The notes below the pieces were generated by a model. The model was not told where the DNA came from. It ran no database searches and was given only the letters and a program-made list of their open reading frames with translations. From Methylocella silvestris (GTDB taxonomy: Bacteria > Pseudomonadota > Alphaproteobacteria > Rhizobiales > Beijerinckiaceae): a stretch of DNA of 64,000 nt. How positions within the stretch are numbered: the stretch's first letter is position 1; each line of letters begins with the position of its first letter. Shown piece by piece: positions 30,184-39,700 of the stretch. The stretch lies in assembly GCF_002891535.1 (NCBI RefSeq), contig NZ_PDZR01000019.1:1-64000 (forward strand), written 5' to 3'. A program made the translations under genes and the position numbers.

Positions 30184-31287
30184 TCAGTCGGCGGCCGCTT
30201 GAGACGCGTCGGCCTCGACGGAAGCGGCGCGCCGCGTAAAAATGATGATCACCCGCAGCCCCTCGCCGGGCTTGGATTCGACCAACATCTGCGCCCCTGC
30301 GTTTTGCCGGAGCGAGCGGACGATCAATTCGCTGAGCTTGCCGGGCCTCGGCCATTCGACGCCATCCGGCAGGCCTTGCCCGTCATCGGCGATCTCGATA
30401 CGGCAACCCGAAGCGTCAACGTGAAATTGCAGCGATATGGTGCCGCTCTCGCGCTTGGCAAAGGCGTATTTCAGCGCGTTGGTCATGAGTTCGTTGACGA
30501 CAAGGCCGGTCGGCATGGCGACATTGACGGAGACGGGATAGGCGTCGACCTTTAGGTCGAGAGTGATGCCTTCTCGCGCGTGCGCCCGCATGACATGCGA
30601 GGCGATTTGACTGAGATAGGAGCCAAGGTCGACTTCCTGTCCAAGCTCGTCGTCGGCCATGGACCGGTAAAGCAGTTGCAGCGCCTCGATCCGGCCGGCG
30701 ATCTTGTCGAAAGGATCGCGCGCCGCGCTATCGCCAGCGATCCGCGCCTCGTAGCGAATCAAGGCGGCGATCATCTGCAGATTATTGCGGACGCGGTGCT
30801 GAATTTCTTTCAGCGCCATGTCCTTGTCGCGCAGCTGGCTGGCAAGCGCCTCGCGCTCGCTCTCAAGCGCGGCGCGGTTAGGAGCGAAGGACGCGAGCCG
30901 AAATATGGCGGCGCCATCGTCATCTTCAATGATATTTGCATAAATATCGATAATCGCCGGCTCGGCCCCCGGCGGCCCGATCGAAAAGCAGCCAAGATAA
31001 TCGCTGCCGCCGACGATGGCCTCGCCGAGGGCGACGTCCGATTCGACCATGCGCCCGTGCAGGGCGCTCCACTGCTGGCCTTCGAGTTCGCCTGGCGACT
31101 GGCCGGAGATTTTCTCGAACTCCGGATTGGCGTAGACAATGCGCTCCTGCCCGCGCATGTCGGAAGCGACGAGCGCGATCGGCGCCTGATCGAGAAAGCG
31201 CCTGAAATGCTCGCTGTCGAGCGCCCCGGCGAGCTGAGGCGTCGCCAGCAGCTGGTCGATCTGTTCCGGCTTTTCGTCGTCTGCCAT
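30184..31287 (-). CDS. PAS-domain sensor histidine kinase (HisKA_2 type)
   Basis: A 367-residue soluble kinase from the chosen ATG (MADDEKPEQ). PAS domain about 27-140 (FLDQAPIALVASD, IVYANPEFEKISG). The phosphoacceptor is His164 in the HisKA_2 H-box (EIQHRVRNNLQMI). ATP-binding domain: N-box VNELMTNALKYAF, G-box ADDGQGLPDG. The PAS domain lacks the LOV cysteine motif, so flavin photochemistry is not expected. No membrane span. No response regulator, anti-sigma partner or chemotaxis gene lies near, so it is an orphan here. Alternative upstream starts add up to 34 residues. Confidence 0.9.
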   Translation of the reverse strand: MADDEKPEQIDQLLATPQLAGALDSEHFRRFLDQAPIALVASDMRGQERIVYANPEFEKISGQSPGELEGQQWSALHGRMVESDVALGEAIVGGSDYLGCFSIGPPGAEPAIIDIYANIIEDDDGAAIFRLASFAPNRAALESEREALASQLRDKDMALKEIQHRVRNNLQMIAALIRYEARIAGDSAARDPFDKIAGRIEALQLLYRSMADDELGQEVDLGSYLSQIASHVMRAHAREGITLDLKVDAYPVSVNVAMPTGLVVNELMTNALKYAFAKRESGTISLQFHVDASGCRIEIADDGQGLPDGVEWPRPGKLSELIVRSLRQNAGAQMLVESKPGEGLRVIIIFTRRAASVEADASQAAAD

Positions 31288-31465
31288 GGCGGGCGGGGAA
31301 ACCTTCGTGTTCTGGATACGGCGCGGGCAGCTTATCCCGATATCCATTTGAACATCCATCCCATAAAAAGAGCGGGGGCGAACGGGCAATTGCTGCTCCG
31401 CCGCAATCGATTATTTTCGCGCCTGCCACCCGAACACCCCGATCCGTCAAACAGAAGAGGCGCAT

Positions 31466-32257
31466 GTGCCGCCAAACGCCAAGCCCGCCGCCATCACGCC
31501 TCCGGCTGGAGTTCTTCTCGATATCGACGGCGTCATTTGCGTTGGCGCCCACCCCATCCCTGGATCGGTCGAGGCGGTGCGCCGCCTGCGCGAGCGCAAT
31601 ATTCCGGTCCGATTCGTGACGAACACCACACGCCGCCCGCGCCGCCGCATCCTCGAGGATCTGCGCCGCCTGCCCCTCGAGATCGCAGACAGCGAGATTT
31701 TTACGCCCGCGCGCATCGCCTGCGATCTCCTCGCCGAGCGCGGCCTCGCGCCGCTGCTGATCGTGCATCCCGACCTTGGCGAAGATTTTTCAGGCCTGCC
31801 GCAACAGGGACCGACAGCCGTCGTCGTCGGCGACGCCGGCGAGGCGTTTTCGTATCAGGCGCTGAACGGCGCCTTCCGCGCGCTCGCGCATGGCGCCGAA
31901 TTTTTTGCCCTCGCCAACAACCGGAACTTTCTCGACTCCGACGGCGACCTCAGCCTCGACGCGGGGCCTTTCGTCGCGGCGCTCGAATATGCCTCGGGCA
32001 AAAAACCGCTGGTGCTTGGCAAGCCCTCGCCCGCCTTCTTCAAGCTCGCGGTAGAAAGCATGGGGCTCGATATGGAAGATGTCGCAATGATCGGCGACGA
32101 CGCCGAATCCGATGTCGGCGGCGCCATGGCGGCCGGGCTCAAGGGCGTTTTGGTGCGAACGGGCAAATATCGTCCTGGGCAGGAGGACCGTCTTGCCGCG
32201 CCGCCGACGTCGATCGAGGACGATTTATCCGCCGCCGTCGCAAAACTGTTCGGCTAG
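31466..32257 (+). CDS. HAD-IIA family phosphatase
   Basis: A 263-residue HAD-superfamily hydrolase. Motif I is DIDGVI with nucleophile D19 and D21, motif II VTNTT, motif III lysine in GKPSPAFF, motif IV IGDDAESDVGGA. The cap is of the IIA (NagD/TIGR01458-like) kind. Substrate unknown; the group acts on phosphorylated sugars, nucleotides or lipids. The GTG start has AGAGG 5-6 bases upstream. Its stop directly abuts the following ATG, so the next gene is probably co-transcribed. Confidence 0.9.
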   Translation: MPPNAKPAAITPPAGVLLDIDGVICVGAHPIPGSVEAVRRLRERNIPVRFVTNTTRRPRRRILEDLRRLPLEIADSEIFTPARIACDLLAERGLAPLLIVHPDLGEDFSGLPQQGPTAVVVGDAGEAFSYQALNGAFRALAHGAEFFALANNRNFLDSDGDLSLDAGPFVAALEYASGKKPLVLGKPSPAFFKLAVESMGLDMEDVAMIGDDAESDVGGAMAAGLKGVLVRTGKYRPGQEDRLAAPPTSIEDDLSAAVAKLFG

Positions 32258-32788
32258 ATGATGACGCCAATATCAAGGATCGCGCCCTTCGCCGGGCTGT
32301 TTTTTCTCGTTGCGGCCTCGCCTTCGCACGGCCAGACGCTTGTCAAATGCCCGGTCGAAGATCGCGACCCGGCGCAGATCGGGCAGGCGACGCAGGACGC
32401 TCCAAGCTGCGCGCAGGCCTATGAAATCATGAATGTCTGCCGGTCGAACACCAATGGCGACGCAAAAATCGCGCAGATCGTGGTGGACAAATGCGAGAAG
32501 ATCTTCGTGCCCGCGCTCGATGAGCCGACATTCAAGGCCTATCACGCCGCGCGCGACTCCTGCGCCCGGCGTTTTTCTCAGCGCACGGATGCGGCTGGGA
32601 CATCGTTCCAGTCGACCTGCGAGGCCGGCGTCGCCGTCGTCTTCGCGCATCGGGCCGAGCTTGCAGCGATGCGCGCGCTGCGCGATCCGAGGCAGCCGCG
32701 AACCCCTGCAGGCGCGCCCGCGCCCGAAGCGCCGCCGCTGGAGCCGCCACGGGGCGCGCCCTTCGGCGGCCTCGGGCCGAGGCCGTAG
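32258..32788 (+). CDS. Secreted cysteine-containing protein of unknown function
   Basis: A 176-residue protein that I do not recognise. The signal peptide is clear (about 1-25, ending SPSHGQ). The mature part has six cysteines (KCPVED, SCAQ, VCRS, KCEK, SCARR, TCEAG), an even number compatible with three disulfides. The last ~40 residues are Pro/Ala-rich and probably disordered. It begins at the base after the HAD stop codon, implying translational coupling. Confidence 0.7.
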   Translation: MMTPISRIAPFAGLFFLVAASPSHGQTLVKCPVEDRDPAQIGQATQDAPSCAQAYEIMNVCRSNTNGDAKIAQIVVDKCEKIFVPALDEPTFKAYHAARDSCARRFSQRTDAAGTSFQSTCEAGVAVVFAHRAELAAMRALRDPRQPRTPAGAPAPEAPPLEPPRGAPFGGLGPRP

Positions 32789-32927
32789 CGGTTTGCGTGC
32801 AATTGACGCCGCTCTGACAAACACCCCTCCGCTCGCATTGACACGAACCGTGCGGGGCGCCACCTTGCACCGCCCTCATAACGAAGCCGCTCGCCAAAGT
32901 CGGAGCGCGCGCGCTTGTGGGGGAAAA

Positions 32928-34034
32928 ATGTCCAAATCTGCCGGTCTTACCAAAGGCGTCGCTTTCGCGGCGTCGCTCATGGCGTCCAGCTTTGCCTGCC
33001 CTTCTGGCGCTTCTGCGCAGTTCTACAATGGGCGCGAACCGCTGGTTCTCATGTCGCAAGGAAGCTTTTTCGTCGGCGGCGAAAACCGCGTGACGGATGC
33101 GGTCACTTCAGCCGCGCCCGGCGCCGGCACGATCACAATCAATCAGATGTATGTTCAATACATGTATCCGAAAGTGTCCGGGCCGTCGAAGACTCCGGTA
33201 ATCATGATTCACGGATGTTGCCTCAGCGCAAAGTCATGGCAGGAGACGCCCGATGGCCGACAGGGCTGGGATGAATATTTCGTCCGCAACAAGCATGCCG
33301 TCTTTCTGCCGGATCAGGTTTCGCGCGGACGCTCCGGATTCGATCCGACGATCCTGAACGAGATCAAACTCGGGCTCAATGGGAAAACCGCCAAGGATAT
33401 TCCTTTCATCCTCGCGATCGGCCACGAGGACGCCTACACATCATTCCGCTTTGGCGCGACTGTAGGCGTTCCCTATCCGGACGAAAAATTCCCGGTCAAA
33501 TATGTGGGCGAGTTCTACAAGCAGATGATCCCGGACCTTAATGGCTTCCTCGGTCCCGACTTTCCGCCTACGCCAAATCCCACTTATAACAACCTCTCCG
33601 CTCTCGCTATCAAGGCGGGCGGCGCCGTGATCATCGGCCATTCGGAATCCGGGTTCTTCCCGCAAAACGCGGCGCTCGTCAGCACCGCCAACATCAAGGG
33701 AATGGTGTCCATCGAGCCGGGCGGATCATGCACCACCACAAACCCGAGCACGCTGCCGTTAACGCCGGCCCAGATCAAGATCCTCGCGACCATTCCGCAG
33801 CTGGTCATGTACGGCGATCATCTTGTGGGAAGCTGGGTCAATAGCTTCAACAATTGTCAGGCCTATGCGAAGGCGATCAAACAGGCCGGCGGCGACATCT
33901 CCTTCATTCATTTGCCTGACATCGGCATCCGCGGCAACAGCCATATGATGATGATCGACAAGAACAACCTCGACGTCGCGGATGTTGTGCTCGACTGGAT
34001 CGACAAGCACGTCGACCGGCGCCGCGGACACTAG
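32928..34034 (+). CDS. Secreted alpha/beta hydrolase (putative esterase)
   Basis: A 368-residue protein with signal peptide about 1-30 (ending GASA before QFYNGREPL). Alpha/beta-hydrolase hallmarks: oxyanion region MIHGCCLSAKSW (94-104), nucleophile elbow GHSESG (Ser239), likely acid E263 or D297 and His339 in GNSHMMM. Substrate is unknown; the fold suggests an ester or lipid substrate in the periplasm. The ATG preceded by GGGGGAAAA is chosen because it gives the signal peptide; the longer open frame upstream overlaps the previous gene out of phase. Confidence 0.83.
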   Translation: MSKSAGLTKGVAFAASLMASSFACPSGASAQFYNGREPLVLMSQGSFFVGGENRVTDAVTSAAPGAGTITINQMYVQYMYPKVSGPSKTPVIMIHGCCLSAKSWQETPDGRQGWDEYFVRNKHAVFLPDQVSRGRSGFDPTILNEIKLGLNGKTAKDIPFILAIGHEDAYTSFRFGATVGVPYPDEKFPVKYVGEFYKQMIPDLNGFLGPDFPPTPNPTYNNLSALAIKAGGAVIIGHSESGFFPQNAALVSTANIKGMVSIEPGGSCTTTNPSTLPLTPAQIKILATIPQLVMYGDHLVGSWVNSFNNCQAYAKAIKQAGGDISFIHLPDIGIRGNSHMMMIDKNNLDVADVVLDWIDKHVDRRRGH

Positions 34035-34086
34035 GCCTCGAATCAATGGGAACGGCGGCGCTCATCGCGCCGTCGTTTTCTCCCCA

Positions 34087-36459
34087 TCACGCCTTCGCTT
34101 CGACAAAGCTCTCCAGCACCATCTTCCGTCCAGCCTTGTCGAAATCCACCGTCAGCTTGTTGCCGTCGACCGCGGCGACCGCGCCATAGCCGAATTTCTG
34201 GTGGAACACGCGCGCGCCTTTGGCAAAGGCCGATGACGCGCTGGACTTTGCGATCAGTTCGCCCTCGATCTGCATCGGCCCGCGCTGCGACGTTTTTCGC
34301 GCAAAACCGCCGCTGCTTGCCGCGCCGCTCTCGGCGCGCGTCTCTTCCGTGCGGCGCTGTGCGCGCTTCCAGCCGGGGGTGCCATAGGTAGAGCCGAAAC
34401 TGTCCATATTGGCGAAGCGCGATTGCGCATAACCGCCATAGGCCGCGCCCGTCGCCGCCTCGACAACCTCAACATGATTGGGCGGAAGCTCATCGAGAAA
34501 GCGCGAGGGGATCGTCGTTTGCCACAGGCCATGGATGCGGCGGTTGGTGGCGAAATAGATTTTCGCGCGCCGCCTTGCGCGCGTGATCCCGACATAGGCG
34601 AGGCGGCGCTCCTCCTCGAGCCCCGCCCTGCCGGATTCATCGAGCGAGCGCTGGTGCGGAAACAGCCCTTCCTCCCAGCCGGGCAGAAAAACAGTTTCAA
34701 ATTCCAGACCCTTGGCCGCGTGTAGAGTCATGATCGAGACGCGGGGGCCCGCGTCCTTGCTCTCAGCCTCCATCACCAGCGAAATATGCTCGAGGAAGGC
34801 GCCAAGGTCTGGAAACTCCTCCATGGCGCGGATCAGTTCTTTCAAGTTTTCGAGCCGGCCCGCCGCCTCGGCGGTGCGGTCCTTGCGCCACATGTCGGTG
34901 TAGCCGGATTCCTCCAGAATCATTTCGGTGAGTTCGCCATGCGGCTTGTCGCCGATGAGCGAAGCCCAGCGCGAAAAATTCGCCAGAAGATCGCGCAGGG
35001 CCTGGCGCTGCTTTGGCTTGATCTCGTCGGTCTCGATCATGAAGCGCGCCGCCTCCATCAGCGGGATACGCTGCCGCCGGCCATAGTCGTGCAGCTGTTG
35101 CAGCGTGCTCTCGCCAAGGCCGCGCCGCGGCGTGTTGTAGATGCGCTCGAAGGCGAGATCGTCGGCGGGCTGGGCGACGCAGCGCAGATAGGCGAGCGCG
35201 TCGCGAATTTCGGCGCGCTCGTAAAAGCGCGGACCGCCGATGACGCGATAGGGCAGTCCGAGCGTGATGAAGCGCTCCTCGAATTCGCGCATCTGGAACG
35301 AGGCGCGCACGAGGATCGCGACCTCGTCATAAGCGTGACCCTTCCGCGCCAGCTGCTCGATCTCCTCGCCGATGCCGCGCGCTTCTTCTTCCGAATCCCA
35401 CACGCCGGAAACGGTCGGCATCAGCCCGGCTTCGTCGTCGGTGAACAGCGTCTTGCCGAGCCGCCCCTGATTATGGGCGATGAGGCCCGCGGCGACGGCG
35501 AGGATATGGCCGGTCGAGCGGTAATTGCGTTCGAGCCGGATCACCTTCGCGCCGGGAAAATCGCTCTCGAACCGCAAAATATTGTCGACCTCGGCGCCGC
35601 GCCAGCCATAGATCGACTGGTCGTCGTCGCCGACGCAGCAGACGTTGTGCCGGCCCTGCGCCAGCAGCCGCAGCCAGAGATACTGGACGGTATTGGTATC
35701 CTGATATTCGTCCACGAGCATATATTTGAAGCGGTCCTGATACTGCTTCAGGACGTCGGGGTTTTCCTTGAAGAGCCGCAGGGTTTCGAGCAGCAGATCG
35801 CCGAAATCGGCGGCGTTGAGAATTTTCAGACGCTCCTGATAGAGCGCATAGAGCCGGCCGCCCTTGCCATTGGCGAAAGCGGCCGCCTCGCCGGCCGGAA
35901 CATGGGCTGGATCGAGGCCGCGATTTTTCCAGGCGTCGATCTGATAGGCGAGCGCGCGCGCCGGCCAGCGCTTGTCGTCGACGTCTTCGGCTTTCAGCAC
36001 CTGCTTCATGAGACGAATCTGATCGTCCGTGTCGAGAATGGTAAAGCTTGACTTCAGCCCGACGAGTTCGGCGTGGCGGCGCAGGATCTTGGTCGAAATG
36101 GCGTGGAAGGTGCCGAGCCAGGGCATGCCTTCGCCGACAGGGCCGGCCAGAAGGGCGACGCGCTCGCGCATCTCCCGCGCCGCCTTGTTGGTGAAGGTCA
36201 CGGCGAGAATTTCACGCGCGCGCGCCCGGCCCTCGGCGAGAATATGGGCGATGCGCGTCGTCAGCACGCGCGTCTTGCCCGTGCCGGCGCCGGCCAGCAC
36301 GAGAACCGGCCCGTCGATCGCCTCGACGGCGGCGCGCTGCTCAGGGTTCAGACCGTCGAGATAACGCCGTCCGCCCGCCGCCGCGCGAGCGCGCGCGGCG
36401 ATGCCGCCGGGCTGCGGCGCTGGCGCATCGGTTTCGGAGAGCGAAAAAGGATCGGTCAA
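34087..36459 (-). CDS. uvrD: UvrD/PcrA-type superfamily I DNA helicase
   Basis: A 790-residue 3'-5' helicase for repair and replication-fork handling. Motifs in order: Q-motif LNPEQRAAVEA, Walker A AGAGTGKT (56-63), TFTNKAAREM, motif II VDEYQDTN, motif III GDDDQSIYGWRGAE, motif IV LERNYRS, motif V TLHAAKGLEFE and motif VI AYVGITRARRR. The C-terminal ~60 residues hold a Tudor-like FHQKFGYGAVAAVDGNKL segment, typical of full-length UvrD/PcrA. Converges on the esterase gene. Confidence 0.96.
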   Translation of the reverse strand: MTDPFSLSETDAPAPQPGGIAARARAAAGGRRYLDGLNPEQRAAVEAIDGPVLVLAGAGTGKTRVLTTRIAHILAEGRARAREILAVTFTNKAAREMRERVALLAGPVGEGMPWLGTFHAISTKILRRHAELVGLKSSFTILDTDDQIRLMKQVLKAEDVDDKRWPARALAYQIDAWKNRGLDPAHVPAGEAAAFANGKGGRLYALYQERLKILNAADFGDLLLETLRLFKENPDVLKQYQDRFKYMLVDEYQDTNTVQYLWLRLLAQGRHNVCCVGDDDQSIYGWRGAEVDNILRFESDFPGAKVIRLERNYRSTGHILAVAAGLIAHNQGRLGKTLFTDDEAGLMPTVSGVWDSEEEARGIGEEIEQLARKGHAYDEVAILVRASFQMREFEERFITLGLPYRVIGGPRFYERAEIRDALAYLRCVAQPADDLAFERIYNTPRRGLGESTLQQLHDYGRRQRIPLMEAARFMIETDEIKPKQRQALRDLLANFSRWASLIGDKPHGELTEMILEESGYTDMWRKDRTAEAAGRLENLKELIRAMEEFPDLGAFLEHISLVMEAESKDAGPRVSIMTLHAAKGLEFETVFLPGWEEGLFPHQRSLDESGRAGLEEERRLAYVGITRARRRAKIYFATNRRIHGLWQTTIPSRFLDELPPNHVEVVEAATGAAYGGYAQSRFANMDSFGSTYGTPGWKRAQRRTEETRAESGAASSGGFARKTSQRGPMQIEGELIAKSSASSAFAKGARVFHQKFGYGAVAAVDGNKLTVDFDKAGRKMVLESFVEAKA

Positions 36460-36761
36460 ATTTTGCGGCTCCGAGGCGTTGAGGCGTTCGCGCGGCGCGC
36501 GGCGCGCCCCGAATCATTTCAGCTTGTCGCGTTAACTTATATCGCGCCGCCTCAAGAGCATAAGGCGGGACGCTGCCCAAGCCCGCAGTCCTGCTTACCT
36601 CCCAATGTGGGGGCTGAGGCTTCCCCTGTCGAGGCGAGGATGGCTGGAGCCCCCGCATTGGCTTTCTTGACCCGGGTCGATGCGCTGAATTTGGATGAGA
36701 CGCGGCCCGTCTTTGCCTATATCGGACAGGATCAATCCGGTTCCCGAACGACGAGACCGAT
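36460..36761. other. uvrD-AsmA divergent intergenic region
   Basis: About 300 bases with no recognised gene. It contains the promoters of both divergent genes, which I could not resolve, and a 14-base inverted repeat described separately. Confidence 0.45.
36602..36661. repeat. Long inverted repeat (14-base arms)
   Basis: CCAATGTGGGGGCT (36602-36615) is the inverted copy of AGCCCCCGCATTGG (36648-36661) with a single mismatch that becomes a G-T pair. The loop is 32 bases. On the + strand CTTTCTT follows. Position is about 100 bases before the AsmA start. Confidence 0.75.
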
Positions 36762-39700
36762 TTGCGCGATAGCCTGACCGTCTTCGCCGTAGGCGTCATC
36801 CTTGTCCTCACCGCGGCGCTCGTCGGCCCCTATCTCGTCGACTGGAGCGCGGAGCGCGGCTTGATCCAATCAAGGCTTAGCGCGGCGATCGGGCGTCAGA
36901 CAGAAATTGCCGGTCCAATCGACCTGAAGCTGCTGCCGACCCCCTATTTTGTCGTCGGGGATATATCCGTCAAAGGCCCCGACGGCCCCGCCTCCTGGCG
37001 CGCTTCCGCGCGCAAAATGCGGCTCGAAATCGCTTTTGCGCCCTTGCTGCGCGGCGAGGTGGAATTCGTCGAGGCGGCAATCGAGAACCCAAGGCTCGAA
37101 GTCACACTTGGCCCAGATGGAACGCCGCCGCTCACGCTAAAGGACAGCCCTTTGGCCCGAAACGTGCGGTTTCAGCGGATCAAGGCGACGGGTGGCTCGC
37201 TTCTCATCGACGATCCAACGCGAAACCGTCGTTTTGAGCTCGCTGGCCTTGATCTTGAAGCGGAAGCCGGATCGCTTTACGGCCCCTTCAAAGGCCATGG
37301 CTCGGCGCCTCTCGCGGACGGTCGGTTTTCCTTTCAGTTTCTGACCGGCGCGGCGGAAGCCGGCGAGATGAAGCTGAAGCTTTCGGCGGAGGCGCGGTCC
37401 CGCGGCGCACTGTCCTTCGACGGGAGCCTGGTTTTCAGGTCAGAGGCGCAAAAGCTCGCCGGGGCGCTGCGGCTGCAAAGCGCAGACCCCTCCTTGCGGA
37501 TCCTCAGCCTGCTGACCTTGACGCCGCAACGCGCGACTTTCGACGAGATCGAAGCGACGCTCGGCGAGGAGCCCCGCACGACGACGGGGAAGGGCGCGGC
37601 AGAACTCGATTTTTCAGCCGCGCCGAGGGCGAGCCTGACATTGTCGTCCGAGCAGATCGACCTTGATCTTCTATTCGACGGCCGGCCTGCGGCTGCGCTG
37701 ACGGCGTTTTCGCCGCCCCCCTGCCCGCTCGTCGTGAGCTACAAAGCAAAGGCCCTGTCCTGGGGCGGCGCCGGCTTCGCCGACATCGCCGCGGACATTG
37801 TGTTTGGCAAGCAGCCTGAGGCGCCTGGCCCGACTGCAGGCGCCTGGCTGCGCCTCGAGGCGCGCGGACCGAAAAGCTCCCGCCTCTACATCGATGGCGC
37901 GGCGCGTTTCGGCGCGGCGCCTGAATTCGACGGCAAATTCAGCGCCGCCGCCGAGGATGCGGGCTGGCTGAAGCCCTGGTTCGGGCGGGCTTTTGGCGCG
38001 CAAGCGGCGGCGCCATGGCCGATGGACGGGGGTTTCGGCGACATCCCTTTTTCTGCAATCGATCTCAGCGCTGCGACACGAGTTACATCGCAGAAGATTG
38101 AATTGCGTGATCTCGACCTTACGCTCGATGGCGCGCATCTTTCGGGTAAATTGTCTTATTGGCCGAGGCTCGCCGCAAAGCCGGCGCGCATTGATGCCGA
38201 TCTTTCCACACGCTCCCTTGATCTCGCTGCGCTCGTCAACAATGCCGGCGGCGCACCGGCGCGCGCGCTGGGCGACCTCGACGGATCGCTGACATTCGAG
38301 GCCGACGCCGTGCGTTTCGGCGCCTTTGCTCCGCCCGGCGCGCTTGGTCTGTCGATCAACAAGACGGGCGATCGCATTGAGCTCGATCAATTGACTTTCG
38401 AGGGACCAGACGGAGCAATAGCCGCAGCAAGCGGCCTGCTGTCCAGTCAGAGCGCGCGTATCAACGCCGTGCTGAGCGCGCCGCGCGGATTTGGCATTAC
38501 GGCAGCCCTGGCGAAAATTGCTCCCGGGGCCGCGACCAACGCTCTGCTGTCGCGCGCGGACGCGCTGACGCCGATCGATCTCAAGCTGTTCGCTGAAGCG
38601 GCGCAGCGGCAATCGGCTTTCGGCTTGAAGACGCTCACCGCGAAAGGCTCCATCGGCGGCGCGACAATCGACGCGACAATCGACGGCGATCCGGACAAGG
38701 GCGAGGAACTCAGTCTCTCTGCCGTGCTTGACGCCCGCGACAGCCTTCCGCTCATGCGTCTTGCCGGCCTTGCCGCCACCGCGACGGATAATCCCGGCCG
38801 CGCCCATATCGAGCTCAAGGCACGCGGCGCGCCGCGTGAGGCGACGCAGGCCGCGGTGATTTCGGCGGCGCTCGGACCAGCGAGGCTGAGCTTCGACGGG
38901 CGCATTGGAGCCGATCTTTTCGACCCTTCCGCGAGAGGCGCCATTTCCTTCACGGCGCCCGACGCTGCGCCTTTTTTGCGGGCGGCAGGCCTCGTTTTTC
39001 CGGATTTTGCCGCAAAGACGCCGGCCGCCGTCTCGGGCGATCTCATGCTGACGGCGGGCGAGGCGAAACTCGAGAGCCTCAAGGCCAATATCGCCGGGCC
39101 GTCCTTTGCCGGTTCGCTTGCCTATGACGCCAAAGCGCAACCGCGACTCAGCGGCGAACTCGCGGCGGACAGGCTGCCCGCGGCGGCGCTATTTGCCCTC
39201 GTGCTCGGACCGCCCGAACCCGCCAAGGGCGGCGCGCTCTGGTCAAGCCTCGCTTTCGCGCCCCCGGCTTTTGATCTCCCGACCGCACGCATCGCGCTGA
39301 CGGCGCGGGAAGCTCCACTCGGCGCGCCGCTCGCGCCCGGCGCCGGCCTTGGCAAAAATCTCAAAGCCACCTTAGTCACGTCGCAGGGCCGTCTCGACCT
39401 TGAAGACTTCACTCTCGATCTCGCCGGCGGGCAGGCGTCCGGCGATCTCAAACTGCGCCGATCAGGCGCCGAAGCCTCGCTCGCAATGCGGCTCGATCTG
39501 AAAAATGTAGCGCTTGATCTCGCTTCAGCGCGCGGGCGCATCGACGCCTCGATCGAGGCGGCCGGAAGCGGCAGGAGCGCGGACGGGCTCGCTGGCGCTC
39601 TCGCGGGATCGGGCAAAGCCGCCCTCGCCGATCTTGTCATCCCCCGCATCGACCCCCGCGCCCTGCCCCGGATTATCGCCAAATTCGATGCGGATGGCCA

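Noticed and set aside
32433..32927. A longer N-terminus for the secreted esterase
   Set aside because: It would overlap the preceding secreted protein out of frame and lose the clear signal peptide at the chosen ATG.
37671..39140. A 489-residue antisense frame inside the AsmA gene
   Set aside because: Arg-rich composition, no motif, and the + strand AsmA frame is clearly coding.
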